From Caldilineae bacterium (lineage in GTDB: Bacteria; Chloroflexota; Anaerolineae; Epilineales; Epilineaceae), in assembly GCA_020634625.1 (NCBI GenBank), contig JACKBJ010000014.1, forward strand, positions 1-64,000: 64,000 bases of DNA, in the 5' to 3' direction. The position numbers were made by a program, and so were the translations under genes. The notes under the pieces are model-generated. The model had not been told where the DNA came from and searched no databases. It saw nothing but the letters and a program-made list of their open reading frames with translations. Position 1 is the first letter of the stretch. Every line of letters starts with the position of its first letter. Positions 1 to 9,500 of the stretch are shown piece after piece.

Positions 1-1033
1 GGGCCGCGAAGGCCAGCTCGATCAGGCGGTCGATCAGCTGCATCGGGGCCAGGCCCGCCTCGGCCGCCTGGTGGAACATGAAGCTCGAGGGCGACATGCC
101 CGAGGTCGAGTTCGGATCGGTGAAGTACAGCGTCCCATCCGGCATCAGGAAGCCGTCCAGCCGGGCGTAGCCCTGGAAGCCCATCGCCCGATAGACCGCC
201 ACGGCCTCGGATTGGATGCGCGCCAGGGTCGACGGATCGACGCGCGCCGGCGTGATCTTCTGCGAGCGGCCCGGCATGTACTTGTCGTCGTAGGTCATGA
301 AGGGGTTTTCGGTGGTGGTCTCGGTCGGCAGGAAGGCCTCCACCTCGGCGTTGCCGGTCAGGATGACCGAGAACTCCATGCCCTCGAGGTAGGCCTCGAC
401 CAGCGCCCGGCGGTCGAAGGCCAGGGCCGCGTCGATGGCTTCGTAGAGCGCCTCGGGGTCGGCGACCACGGTCACGCCGACGCTGGAGCCCTCGCGCGCC
501 GGCAGGACCACCGCCGGCACGCCCACCGACGCCAGCAGTCGGCCGATGCAGGCCTCGCGGTCGGCCTCCCAGGCCTCGGTCGTCACCACCTGCTCGCGCG
601 GCACCCCGAAGCCCTGGGCGGCCAGCAGGGCGTGGGCGGCCGGCTTGTCCATCGACAGCGCGCAGGCCAGGACGCCCGAGCCCGTATAGGGCAGGTCGAC
701 CAGCTCGAGCGCGCCCTGGATGCAGCCGTCGTCGCCGTACTTGCCGTGCAGCGCATTGAAGATCAGATCGACCCGCTCGGGCAGATCCTCGATGCCGATG
801 CGCTCGGCGTCGGCCTCCAGGCGCTGCTCGACATCGTGACAGGTGTTCTGGATCACCAGCTTCTCGGGGATCTGCCAGAGCCGGCCCCGGCCGTCCATGA
901 AGATGGCCAGGCCCAGATACTTGCCGCGGTCGAGGTTGTAGAAGACCTGCCGGCCGCTGGACAGGGAGACCTCGCGCTCGCTGGATCGACCGCCGAGGAT
1001 CACGCCGACGCGGCGGCGGTTCGGTTGCGTCAT
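1..1033 (-). CDS. ddl: D-alanine--D-alanine ligase family protein (3' end beyond window)
   Basis: ATP-grasp ligase expected to join two D-alanines for the peptidoglycan stem peptide in the cytoplasm. Reading the minus strand from ATG at 1033 gives an open frame through base 1 (344 codons, no stop in window). Recognisable blocks are GVILGGRSSEREVSLSSG near the N-terminus, LHGKYGDDGCIQGALEL and PYTGSGVLACALSMDK of the ATP-grasp/ligase core, and near the edge FTDPNSTSGMSPSSF, which takes the place of the usual EVN(T)xPG metal-binding motif with Asp for Glu. That substitution makes an atypical Ddl or Ddl-like paralogue possible. A minus-strand promoter lies about 70 bases upstream. Confidence 0.85.
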   Translation of the reverse strand, partial: MTQPNRRRVGVILGGRSSEREVSLSSGRQVFYNLDRGKYLGLAIFMDGRGRLWQIPEKLVIQNTCHDVEQRLEADAERIGIEDLPERVDLIFNALHGKYGDDGCIQGALELVDLPYTGSGVLACALSMDKPAAHALLAAQGFGVPREQVVTTEAWEADREACIGRLLASVGVPAVVLPAREGSSVGVTVVADPEALYEAIDAALAFDRRALVEAYLEGMEFSVILTGNAEVEAFLPTETTTENPFMTYDDKYMPGRSQKITPARVDPSTLARIQSEAVAVYRAMGFQGYARLDGFLMPDGTLYFTDPNSTSGMSPSSFMFHQAAEAGLAPMQLIDRLIELAFAA

Positions 1034-1486
1034 GTAGGCTTGCCCTCTCAGTCGCCGCGGCGCACAATGTCGACGCATCCGATGGCGGCATCGGCCGCGC
1101 TTGGCGATTATAGCGGCCCGGCGCCGGCCTCTCCAGTCCCCGTCGCCGGGCCCGCGCCGGCCGAGCGCGCGCCTCGATGGCCACGCCGGTTGTGACGTCG
1201 GCGGCGATCGGGATGTCGAAGCCTTCCGGGACATGGGGGAGGCGGACCGCGCCATGGGGTATCGATCGTGACGTGCATGGGAAGGCCTTGGCTCCAGCCC
1301 GACCGTCTGGGCTCGCGCGACGCGTTGGAGCGACGCGAGGGGCGAGCCTTGGGTCGGCCGACCGGCGGTGGCCCAGGACGGCTCGGGCTTGACCTGGCGC
1401 GCCTCGTGCCGCCCCTGGCGCATCGATCCGCGGGCCCCTGCACCCGCCAGCCGCTCGGTCCTGGCCTCCGGCATCCGCTGCGGCGC
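1034..1486. other. Intergenic region between ddl and the sigma-factor gene
   Basis: About 450 bases between divergent genes. It holds the minus-strand ddl promoter. The open frame of the downstream sigma factor continues upstream into this stretch, but that part has no family resemblance. I see no other feature. Confidence 0.4.
1107..1135 (-). promoter_or_regulatory. Sigma-70-type promoter of the ddl-like gene
   Basis: On the minus strand a perfect TATAAT (1112-1107) is preceded, after a 17-base spacer, by TGGAGA (1135-1130), four of six matches to TTGACA. Predicted transcription start is near 1100, giving a leader of about 65 bases before the ATG at 1033. Confidence 0.6.
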
Positions 1487-2272
1487 ATGGTCGAACGCCT
1501 CTCCGAGGCCGGCGAGAACCGAGCACCGGCTCCGGCCTCGGACCCGGTCGCCTCGGCCGGCGAATCGCTCGGCGGGACGCGCGCGCCTGGCGCCCCCGGC
1601 CAGCCGCCGAGCGTCGGCCCGGTCCGCATCGCGGGACATGCCGGCTCGGAATGGGCCCGGCCGGCCGATCCGACCGACCCCCTGGCGACGCTCGAGGACG
1701 CCGAGCTGGTGGCGCGCTTCCAGGCGCGGGCGGCCGGCGACAACCGTGCCTTCCGCGAGCTCTTCCGGCGCTACCAGGCGATGGTCTGGCACGTGAGCTA
1801 CGGCTTCGTGCGCAACCCCGACGATGCCGAGGACCTGACCCAGGAGGTCTTCCTCAAGGCCTATCGGGCCCTCGACCGTTTCGAGCACCGATCGAGCTTC
1901 AAGACCTGGCTCTATCGGGTGGCCATCAACACCTGTCAGAACGAGCTGCGGCGGCGCGACCGCCGCCCGAAGCCGGGCGACACCCCGCTCGAGGACATGG
2001 CCGAGCAGCTGCCCGGCGGTGATCTGCCCGAGCGGGGGATGATGTCCGCGACGCCGAGCGAGCCCTTGGGCCGGGCCCTCGCCCGGCTGAGCCCCGAGGT
2101 CGTGACGATCCTGTACATGAAGGACGTCCACGAGCTGTCCTACGAGGAGATCGCCGAGCTGCTCGAGATCGGGGTCAGCGCGGCCAAGATGCGGGTGCAT
2201 CGGGCCCGTCTGGCCCTGCAGGGCAGCTACCTCCAGGCGCTCGAGCCGACCGCGGCGGAGCTGATGGCATGA
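1487..2272 (+). CDS. ECF-type RNA polymerase sigma factor
   Basis: Sigma-70 family factor directing RNA polymerase to a specialised promoter set. Region 2 is clear (LFRRYQAMVWHVSYGFVR, then DAEDLTQEVFLKAYRALDRF and TWLYRVAINTC), followed by region 4 (LSPEVVTILYMKDVHELSY, then a helix-turn-helix containing GVSAAKMRVHRARLAL). ATG 1487 gives 261 residues; the first ~65 are a low-complexity Pro/Ala/Gly linker, so the true start may be further downstream. Its TGA overlaps the ATG of the following zinc-finger protein (ATGA), the usual arrangement of an ECF sigma factor with its anti-sigma factor. Confidence 0.85.
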   Translation: MVERLSEAGENRAPAPASDPVASAGESLGGTRAPGAPGQPPSVGPVRIAGHAGSEWARPADPTDPLATLEDAELVARFQARAAGDNRAFRELFRRYQAMVWHVSYGFVRNPDDAEDLTQEVFLKAYRALDRFEHRSSFKTWLYRVAINTCQNELRRRDRRPKPGDTPLEDMAEQLPGGDLPERGMMSATPSEPLGRALARLSPEVVTILYMKDVHELSYEEIAELLEIGVSAAKMRVHRARLALQGSYLQALEPTAAELMA

Positions 2273-2607
2273 GCCACGCAGCCCGCAGCGCGGAAATCCG
2301 CGAGATGATCGCTGGCCGGCTCGATGCCGTTTCGACCGAAGGCCTGCTGGATCACCTCTCGACCTGCGAGGTCTGCCTGGCCGAGGCCGACCGCCGCTGG
2401 TCGACCGCCACCCTGCTCGAAGTGCCCGGCCCGGAGCCGCCGCGGATCCGCTCGCTGGAGCGACGCCTGATGCGCCGCCTGGCCGGCGCCGACTTCGGCG
2501 GCCAGGTGGCCCAGCTGGCCACGATCGGACTCGGCCTGGTCTACCTTGGCCTGCTCGAGCCCTTCTTCGGCCTCGGGCCGAGCGCGGACCCCGAGCTCGA
2601 CCCGTGA
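2269..2607 (+). CDS. Putative zinc-binding anti-sigma factor, membrane anchored
   Basis: 112 residues. It has an HxxxCxxC zinc anti-sigma motif (HLSTCEVC, His29, Cys33, Cys36) in an N-terminal helical domain and one hydrophobic segment at about residues 77-100. The start codon overlaps the stop of the ECF sigma gene, so the two are translationally coupled. Family knowledge: such proteins hold the sigma factor at the inner face of the membrane until a signal arrives. The short tail after the membrane segment leaves almost no outer sensor domain, so sensing is probably through the membrane or a partner. The mechanosensitive channel 28 bases downstream is a possible functional partner (inference). 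Confidence 0.7.
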   Translation: MSHAARSAEIREMIAGRLDAVSTEGLLDHLSTCEVCLAEADRRWSTATLLEVPGPEPPRIRSLERRLMRRLAGADFGGQVAQLATIGLGLVYLGLLEPFFGLGPSADPELDP

Positions 2608-2635
2608 TCCCATCGACCCATCTGCGAGAAGCTCC

Positions 2636-3451
2636 ATGCCCGACCTATCCTTCCTGACCGACGACGCCAGAGCGCTCGAGGCCCTGCTGCGTATCCTGCC
2701 GATGTTCGCCAAGGCGCTCGTCATCCTGGTCGCCGGCTTCATGCTGGCGCGGCTTCTGGCCCGCCTGGCGCGGCAGACCGCCGAACGGATCGGCCTCTCG
2801 GTGCTGCTCGATCGTACCGGTTTGTCCGAGGGCCTCGACCGGGCTCAGATCACCCGTCAGCCGGCCGAGATCCTGGCGAGCGTCGTCCGGCGTCTGGTGC
2901 AGTTCGGCGCGGTCATGTACAGCCTCGACATCCTCGGCATCAGCCTGGCGCGCGATCTGCTGTCGGCGGTCTTCGGCTTCCTGCCGGCGCTCATCTCGGC
3001 GACGGTGGCGCTGGTGGCCGGCGCGATGGTGGCGCAGTTCGCCGGCCAGGTGGTGCAGGCCGGCGCCGCCAGCGCCGGCATCGATCTCCACGCCCAGCTG
3101 GGACGCCTGGTCCGCACGCTGCTGATGATGATCACCTTGATCTTCGCCATCCGGCAGCTGGGCGCCGAGACGGCCATCCTCGAGTCCACCTTCGTCAACC
3201 TGCTGAGCCTCTCGATCGCCGGCATGGCGCTGGCCTTCGGCCTGGGCGCGCGTGACGTGGCGGCCGACCTGCTGGCAGGACACTACGCCCGCCTGCGCTT
3301 CGAGCCAGGCGATCGGATCACCGTCGACGGGGTGACGGGCTCGCTCGACGGCATCGGCCCGCTCAACGCCCAGATCTCCGATGCCGAGGGACGGGTGATC
3401 CTGCCCAACCGCCGGCTCACGGGCAGCGCGGTGCGGGTGCACCCAGGCTGA
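2636..3451 (+). CDS. Mechanosensitive ion channel (MscS) family membrane protein
   Basis: 271 residues from ATG 2636. Four or five hydrophobic helices, among them an N-terminal one (MFAKALVILVAGFMLARLLA) and a pore-like helix with GMALAFGLGARDVAADLLAGHY, followed by the short beta domain typical of MscS (FEPGDRITVDGVTGSLDGI, then DAEGRVILPNRRL). It lacks the large C-terminal cytosolic vestibule of E. coli MscS, so it is a minimal form similar to the CmpX/TM-helix type. It follows the anti-sigma gene by 28 bases and is likely in the same transcript. Predicted role: release of osmolytes or ions under membrane tension. Confidence 0.75.
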   Translation: MPDLSFLTDDARALEALLRILPMFAKALVILVAGFMLARLLARLARQTAERIGLSVLLDRTGLSEGLDRAQITRQPAEILASVVRRLVQFGAVMYSLDILGISLARDLLSAVFGFLPALISATVALVAGAMVAQFAGQVVQAGAASAGIDLHAQLGRLVRTLLMMITLIFAIRQLGAETAILESTFVNLLSLSIAGMALAFGLGARDVAADLLAGHYARLRFEPGDRITVDGVTGSLDGIGPLNAQISDAEGRVILPNRRLTGSAVRVHPG

Positions 3452-3651
3452 CGGGCATGGCGCGCGAGCGCCCCGAAGTCGCCCGGCCGTGGCGGCCGAT
3501 CTGTGGCATCATTAGGGCATGTCGCCCGGACCCGCCAACCTGAGCGCAGACCAGGTCAGGGGCCTTCCACGAGGTTCGGCCCCCCAGTCCCGCCGTCCGG
3601 GAATCGATCGCCGATGATGCCTTCACAGCCAGCCGTCGCGGCCGAGCCCCG

Positions 3652-4971
3652 ATGAGCCGCTACGAATCCTGGGGCCGTTACCCGCGAGCCCAGCAGCGCC
3701 GGGTCCTGCCCGCCTTCTGGCGTGGCGACCCGCCGGCGCTCGACCCGGCGGATGCACCCTATCTGCCCTATGGCCTGGGGCGCAGCTACGGCGATTGCTG
3801 CCTGAACGCCGATGGCACCCTGATCGACGCCCGGCCGCTCTCGCGCTTCATCGCCTTCGATGCCCAGGCCGGGCGGTTGACCTGCGAGGCCGGCGTCAGC
3901 CTGGCCGAGATCCTGAACCTGATCGTGCCGCGGGGCTGGTTCCCGCCCGTGACGCCCGGCACCAAGTTCATCACCGTCGGCGGCGCCATCGCCAACGACG
4001 TGCACGGCAAGAACCACCATCGCGCCGGCACCTTCGGCCGCTACGTGCGCCGCTTCGAGCTGCTGCGCTCGGATGGGCGCCGGCTCCTCTGCAGCCCCGA
4101 CGAGAACGCCGAGCTCTACGCCGCCACCATCGGCGGCCTGGGCCTGACCGGGCTGATCCTGTGGGCCGAGCTCGAGCTCAAGCCGATTCCAGGGCCACAG
4201 ATCGAGCTCGAGGCCGTTCGCTGCCGCAGCCTGGCCGAGTTCGTCGACCGCTCGCTCGAGAGCGATGCCAGCGACGAGTACACCGCCGGCTGGATCGACG
4301 GCCTCTCGCGCGGCGGCCGGCTGGGCCGAGGCGTGCTCCTGCGCGGCAACCACGCCCGCGGCGACGGGCGTTGGCGGGGCGTCAAGCCGTCGCCGCTGCG
4401 CCTGCCCTTCGACGCGCCCGGCTTCGCCCTCAACCCGCTGGGCGTCGAGGCCTTCAACGCGCTGTACTACCGCGTTCAGCAGCGCAAGGAGCGGCGGGCC
4501 CTGGCCGGCTACGGCGCTTTCTTCTACCCGCTGGACGTGGTGCACAACTGGAACCGAGCCTACGGCCGGCGCGGTTTCCTGCAGTGGCAATGCGTGGTCC
4601 CCCACGACGACGGCGCGCGCGCCGCCAGCGCCATCCTCGAGCGCCTCGGCGCCACGCGCCGGGCCTGGTTCGTCGTCGGCAAGGTCTTCGGCGACCTGCC
4701 TTCGCCCGGCATGCTGTCCTTCCCGCGCCCGGGCCTCACGCTGGCGATCGACCTGCCCAACGATGGCCCGCGGGTCTTCGAGGCCCTCGACGCGGTCGAT
4801 CGGATCGTGCTCGAGGTCGGCGGCGCGCTCTACCCGGCCAAGGACGCCCGCATGGCGCCGGCCACTTTCCGCGCCGGCTTCCCGCGCTGGCGCGAGTTCG
4901 CCCGGCAGATCGACCCGGCCTTCTCGTCCAGCCTCTGGCGCCGCCTGACCCATGACGAGGCACCTGCATGA
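3652..4971 (+). CDS. FAD-dependent DprE1-like decaprenylphosphoryl-ribose 2'-oxidase homologue
   Basis: 439 residues. DprE1 oxidises C2' of a polyprenyl-phosphoryl ribofuranose, the first half of epimerisation to the arabinose donor. Visible hallmarks: PYLPYGLGRSYGD (residues ~36-48) and VTPGTKFITVGGAIANDVHG then KNHH (~100-123) of the VAO-type FAD domain, the GTFGRYV segment, and the catalytic-region lysine in YPAKDAR (Lys397), equivalent to Lys418 of the mycobacterial enzyme. The position of mycobacterial Cys387 (ICVD) is Ala here (LAID). The gene overlaps the next one by ATGA; that neighbour is the matching short-chain reductase, which strongly supports the assignment. The natural sugar-lipid in this organism is unknown. 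Confidence 0.85.
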   Translation: MSRYESWGRYPRAQQRRVLPAFWRGDPPALDPADAPYLPYGLGRSYGDCCLNADGTLIDARPLSRFIAFDAQAGRLTCEAGVSLAEILNLIVPRGWFPPVTPGTKFITVGGAIANDVHGKNHHRAGTFGRYVRRFELLRSDGRRLLCSPDENAELYAATIGGLGLTGLILWAELELKPIPGPQIELEAVRCRSLAEFVDRSLESDASDEYTAGWIDGLSRGGRLGRGVLLRGNHARGDGRWRGVKPSPLRLPFDAPGFALNPLGVEAFNALYYRVQQRKERRALAGYGAFFYPLDVVHNWNRAYGRRGFLQWQCVVPHDDGARAASAILERLGATRRAWFVVGKVFGDLPSPGMLSFPRPGLTLAIDLPNDGPRVFEALDAVDRIVLEVGGALYPAKDARMAPATFRAGFPRWREFARQIDPAFSSSLWRRLTHDEAPA

Positions 4972-5711
4972 AACGCGTCCTGATCGCCGGCGCCACCAGC
5001 GCCATCGCCCATGCCGCCGCCCGCCGCTTCGCCGGCGAGGGGGCCACGCTCATGCTGGCCGCCCGCGATCCGGATCGCCTGGCGGCCAATGCCGCCGACC
5101 TGTGCGTGCTCGGCGCGGCTCGGGTCGAGACCTTCGTCATCGACTTCGACGAGACGCCCCGCCAGGCCGAGCTGCTGGCCGCCGCCGAAGCCGACTTCGG
5201 CGGCCTGGACCTGATCCTGGTGGCCTGGGGCGTCCTGCCCGACCAGGCCGCCTGCGAGGGCTCGGTCGCGCTGACCCTGGCCGCCTGGCAGACCAACGCC
5301 ACCGCCACCATCGCCTTCCTCACCCGCGCCGCGATGCTGCTCGAGCGGCAGCGGCAGGGGACCCTGGCCGTCATCAGCTCGGTGGCCGGCGATCGCGGCC
5401 GACGCGACAACTACGTCTACGGCGCCGCCAAAGCGGCGATCGACGCCTTCCTGCAAGGCCTGCGCGCGCGGCTGCACGGCGCCGGGGTGCGGGTGATCAC
5501 CATCAAGCCCGGTCCGACGGACACGCCGATGACCGCCCATCGACGCAAGGGCCCGCTCTTCGTCTCGGCCGAGCGCGCCGGCGATCTGGTCTATCGTGCC
5601 GCGATCGGTTCGCGCGAGGTGGTCTACGCGCCGGCCTGGTGGCGCCCGATCATGTTGGCCATCCGGCTCATCCCCGAGGGGCTGATGAAGCGCTTGAACC
5701 TCTCGGCTTGA
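4968..5711 (+). CDS. Short-chain dehydrogenase, DprE2-like keto-sugar reductase
   Basis: 247 residues. DprE2 reduces the 2'-keto intermediate made by DprE1 to complete ribose-to-arabinose epimerisation on the prenyl phosphate. The Rossmann start is VLIAGATSAIAHAAAR (a GxxxAIA variant shared by DprE2 proteins). The catalytic Ser is in ISSVAGDRGR and the YxxxK pair in YVYGAAKAAIDAF. A C-terminal hydrophobic stretch (WWRPIMLAIRLIP) could touch the membrane. The start overlaps the upstream gene by four bases, so both subunits are co-translated. Confidence 0.82.
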   Translation: MKRVLIAGATSAIAHAAARRFAGEGATLMLAARDPDRLAANAADLCVLGAARVETFVIDFDETPRQAELLAAAEADFGGLDLILVAWGVLPDQAACEGSVALTLAAWQTNATATIAFLTRAAMLLERQRQGTLAVISSVAGDRGRRDNYVYGAAKAAIDAFLQGLRARLHGAGVRVITIKPGPTDTPMTAHRRKGPLFVSAERAGDLVYRAAIGSREVVYAPAWWRPIMLAIRLIPEGLMKRLNLSA

Positions 5712-5746
5712 GCTGTCTCGTTTCCCCGTCGAACAAGGAGCAAGCC

Positions 5747-6244
5747 ATGAGCAACAACGCCGTCGTCATCGCCGATGCCGCGCGAGCGCGCTTCTTCGTC
5801 GAGCGCTTCGTCAAGCATCCCGCGCCCCGGGCCGGCTACCGGCTCGAGGAGCTGGCCGACCTGGTGCATCCGTCGGCCCGCATGAGCGACGAAGCCCAGC
5901 TCAGCGAGTCGCGGCCCGGCAGCTTCCGGAGCGCCGGCGGCGCTCCGGGCCATGCCCTGAGCGATCACCGCGAGGCGCGCCGCGACGAGCAGGACAAGCA
6001 GTTCGCCGCCGAGATCGTCCAGACGGCGCTTCAGTTCTGCCGCGACCAGTCCGCGCCGCGCATCGTCCTGGCCGCCGACCCGCACATGCTGGGCTTCCTG
6101 CGCGGCTTCACCGATCAGCTGCACAAGCAGGGCATCGCGCTGCGCGACCTGGCCAAGGACCTGTCGCGCATGCGGCCCGACGAGATCCACGCGGTGCTGA
6201 CCAAGGCCGAGGTCCTGCCCTGGCAGCCGGAAGCGACCGGCTGA
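5747..6244 (+). CDS. Host attachment-type / baeRF-like protein
   Basis: 165 residues. The N-terminus (VVIADAARARFFVERF) and the later SDHREARRDEQDKQFAAEI and IVLAADPHMLGFLRG match the 'host attachment protein' family, whose fold relates to archaeal eRF1-like domains. The family name comes from plant-associated bacteria and says little about function here; a role in ribosome or stress metabolism is possible. The start is set by a good ribosome site (AAGGAG at 5735-5740, six bases before the ATG). It sits 35 bases after the DprE2-like gene and just before a strong hairpin, so it is probably the last gene of that transcript. Confidence 0.7.
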   Translation: MSNNAVVIADAARARFFVERFVKHPAPRAGYRLEELADLVHPSARMSDEAQLSESRPGSFRSAGGAPGHALSDHREARRDEQDKQFAAEIVQTALQFCRDQSAPRIVLAADPHMLGFLRGFTDQLHKQGIALRDLAKDLSRMRPDEIHAVLTKAEVLPWQPEATG

Positions 6245-6280
6245 GGTCGATCGACGCGTCCTTCGAACGCATCCGTCTTC

Positions 6281-6314
6281 CAGCCCCTCCGATCCCTCGC
6301 GATCGGAGGGGCTG
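6281..6314 (+). terminator. Perfect 14-bp stem terminator-like hairpin
   Basis: Arms 6281-6294 and 6301-6314 are exact inverse complements (CAGCCCCTCCGATC) around a 6-base loop, starting 36 bases after the stop of the attachment-type gene. No long T tract follows, so it may act as a Rho-assisted terminator or 3' stabiliser. Confidence 0.7.
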
Positions 6315-6509
6315 TTGCGTGGCCGGCTCCGCGATCCACCGCTCGCCGCAACCCCCGGGCCGGAGCCGCGTAGGCCGCAGCGACATCCTCACGGGCCGTC
6401 AGGCGCCGTAGCCACGCGTCCCAGCGCGAAGGCCCCAGGCCATGCTGGCCGCCCGCCCCAGCCCACGCGCCCTGCCTCGGCTCCGAGGCCACCGCAAAGG
6501 ACACCCCAG

Positions 6510-9500
6510 ATGCTGCCCCGACACCGCAACGATTCCCGCAGGCGGGCCGATGCCCGATCCTGGCCGCAGGCCCTGTCCCTGCCGCTCGCCTTCTGCCTGC
6601 CGCTCCTGCTGACCGGCCTCGTCTTCGGGCTGGCCCAGCTGCTGACGGGCCCGCCCCGGCCCTCGAGCGCCCAGGCGCCCGCGCCGGCCGAGGTCCGGGT
6701 CGCCCTCTTCGGCAACACCGTCGCCTTCGGCACCCTGCCCTACACCCTGGTCAGCGCCGAGCTGGCCGACGCCAACGGCTCCAAGGCCGAGGGCATCGGC
6801 TACGGGGACGCCGACGGCGAGGCCTTGATCGTCTTCCCGGTCGGCAGCGCGACCATCCTGCCGGGCGACCGCCTGACCCTGAGCCGTCCCAACGACCGCC
6901 CCCTGGTGGTCCCGGTTCCCGAGCTGGTGGTCGACCTGGACGCCGCGGGTGACCGCATCGGCGGTCGGGCGCCGGCCGGCGCTCGGCTCCAGCTGAGCAT
7001 CCGGGCCAGCGCCGGCTCGGATCCGGTCGAACGTGAGGCGCGCGCCGACGCCGACGGCCGCTTCCTGCTCGAGCTCGCCGGCGAGCTGGACCTGGTCGCC
7101 GGCGAAGCCCGCGGCGAGGCCCGCTACGACAGCCCGGAAGGCTACCGGTTCAGCACGCCCTTCGCGGCGCTCGGCGCCGAGCTGAGCCTGGGAGCGCCGG
7201 TCCTGCGCGGCCAGGCCTCGCCGGGCACCGCGATCGAGGTCGAGGTCGAGAAGCCCGGCGGCGAGCGCTTCACGCTGGGCCCGACCCGGGTCGTCGGCGA
7301 CCCGAGCTACGCCCTCGCCGGCACCCGGCCGCTCGAGGTTGGCGATCACGTCCGAATCCGCCAGACCGGCAGCCCGCTGCCCGAGCCCGCGGCCGCCCAC
7401 AGCGTCACGCTGCAGGCCGTGACCCTGGTGCTCGACCCGGATGCCGGGCGGGCCAGCGGCAGCGGCCCGGCCGACTCGCCCTTGCAGGTTTCCGGCGACG
7501 ACATGGACGGCAACGAGGCGCGCTGGGACCTCCAGGCCGAGGCCGACGGCAGCTATGACCTCGAGCTCGGCGATCAGATCACGCTCGGCCCGGGCTGGCG
7601 CCTGCGCGCCGCCTATCCGGCCGCGCCCGGCATCGACGTCGGCGCGGTGGCGGTGCTGCGCAAGGCCCGCGTGGGCGTCGGCCTGCCCTTCGGCCAGGGT
7701 CGGGTCGAGCCGGGCCACCTCCTGACGATCACGCTCAAGAGCGCTTCGGGCGCCATCAAGGCCCGCGGCCGGGCCTCCTCGGGCGACCGGGGCGACTACA
7801 GCATGCCCTTCGGCCAGGGCGCCGCGCCCGCCGCCGGCGATCGGATCGAGATCGAGCTCGACAGCCTCGTCGGCGACCCCTTCGTGCTGAGCGTGCCCCA
7901 GCTGACGGCGGCCAGCGACACGGAGAACGATCGGGTGACCGGCATGGCGCCGCCCGACAGCTCGGTGGACGTGTTCGTCAACTCGGCCGTCGGCGAGCCC
8001 AGGGTCACGACCCGGGCGGGCGCAGACGGTCGCTACGAGGCCGACTTCGGCGCCCTGCTAGACCTGGAGCGCCCGGCCAACGGCGTGGCGCGCATCCGCA
8101 CGCTAGGCGGCGACGAGTTCGTCACCACCTGGGCCGCCATGCGCCTGGCCGTCTCGGTCGGCAGCAGCATCCAGGGCAACTACGTGACCGGCAACGGCCC
8201 GATCGGCCGCTTCGTCTCGGTGCAGCTGCTCACGCCGGCCGGCGAGGTCGTCGGCCAGGCCAGCGGCCCGGTCTTCGCCGGCGGAATCGTCGGCGTGCCC
8301 GGCAGCGTCGGTGGCCTGGCGCCCCAGTTCTTCGTGCAGCTGGCCGACGCCACCGGCCGGCCGGTGCAGATGCAGGCCGGCGACAGCCTGCGCGTGGTCG
8401 CCGGCGACGAGCGGATCGAGGTCGAGATCCCGCCCATCGACGCCGTCGTCTTCGTCGAGGGCGACCGCATCACCGGACGGACCGGACCGGACCTGCCGAT
8501 CACGATCCGACTGGCCGACTCCCCCATCAGCTACGACACGACGATCGAGACCCGCTCCGACGCGGCCGGCCGCTTCAACGTCGACCTGACGGGCAGGCGC
8601 ACGATCCGCTTCGGCGACTTCATCCAGCTGGCGCCCCAGGTCGACGGCCACGAGATCTTCGACATCATCCTGGCCCCGGGCCTGGTGGTCGACCTCGACC
8701 AGGCGATCGTGCTGGGCTCGCTGGCGCCCGACCTGGGCCTGGAGGTGACGCTGCGGCGCGGCGCCGCCACCCTCTTCCAGCAGCAGACTGGCACCGACGC
8801 CACCGGCGCCTTCCTCACCCGGTTCCCCGGCGCGGACGGCAGCCCCTTCGTCCTCGAGCCCGGCGACCGATTGACCGTGCGCCCCTCCGACCCGACGATC
8901 CTGCCCCTGGAGCTGCGGCTGCCGGCGCTCGAGCTGGACTGGGACGTGGCCACCGACCGGGTCGGCGGCCAGACCCAGGCCGATGGCGAGCTGACGCTCT
9001 TCTCCGGGCTGGCCTACGCGCGCGCCGATTCCTTCGGCTTCGCCCAGGGCTGGCCGGCCATCGCGCCGGATGGCCGCTTCGAGGCCGAGTTCGTGCCTCG
9101 GGTCGACCTCCGACCCGGCCACAAGCTCATCGCGCTGCTGCGGCCGCCGGAGGGCCACTACGTCACCCGCAGCCGCACCGTGCCGATCCTCAACGCCGAG
9201 CAAGCCGGGCCCAACGCTTGTGGCTTCGGCGCCCCGCGCGAGTCGCTCGAGGTGGCGCTGGACCAGGCCGGCCAGGCCCGGCCCCTGGCCAGCTCCAGCC
9301 CGATCAGCCGCTTCGACGGCTACTTCAGCACGGTGCACCGCGACGGGGCGCAGCAGCCGGTCAAGACCGCTCCGGGGATGCGCGTCGCCACGACCCTCGA
9401 CGCGGCCCCGGTGGCGCTCGAGCTGCCGGCCCTCGACCTCGCGATCGACTGGCAGCGCGGCGTCCTCCAGGCCCAGGGCCCGCCCAACGCCACCTGGTAC

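Noticed and set aside
71..1195. 374-codon plus-strand open frame
   Set aside because: Antisense of the D-Ala-D-Ala ligase gene; His/Arg/Gly-rich translation with no motif.
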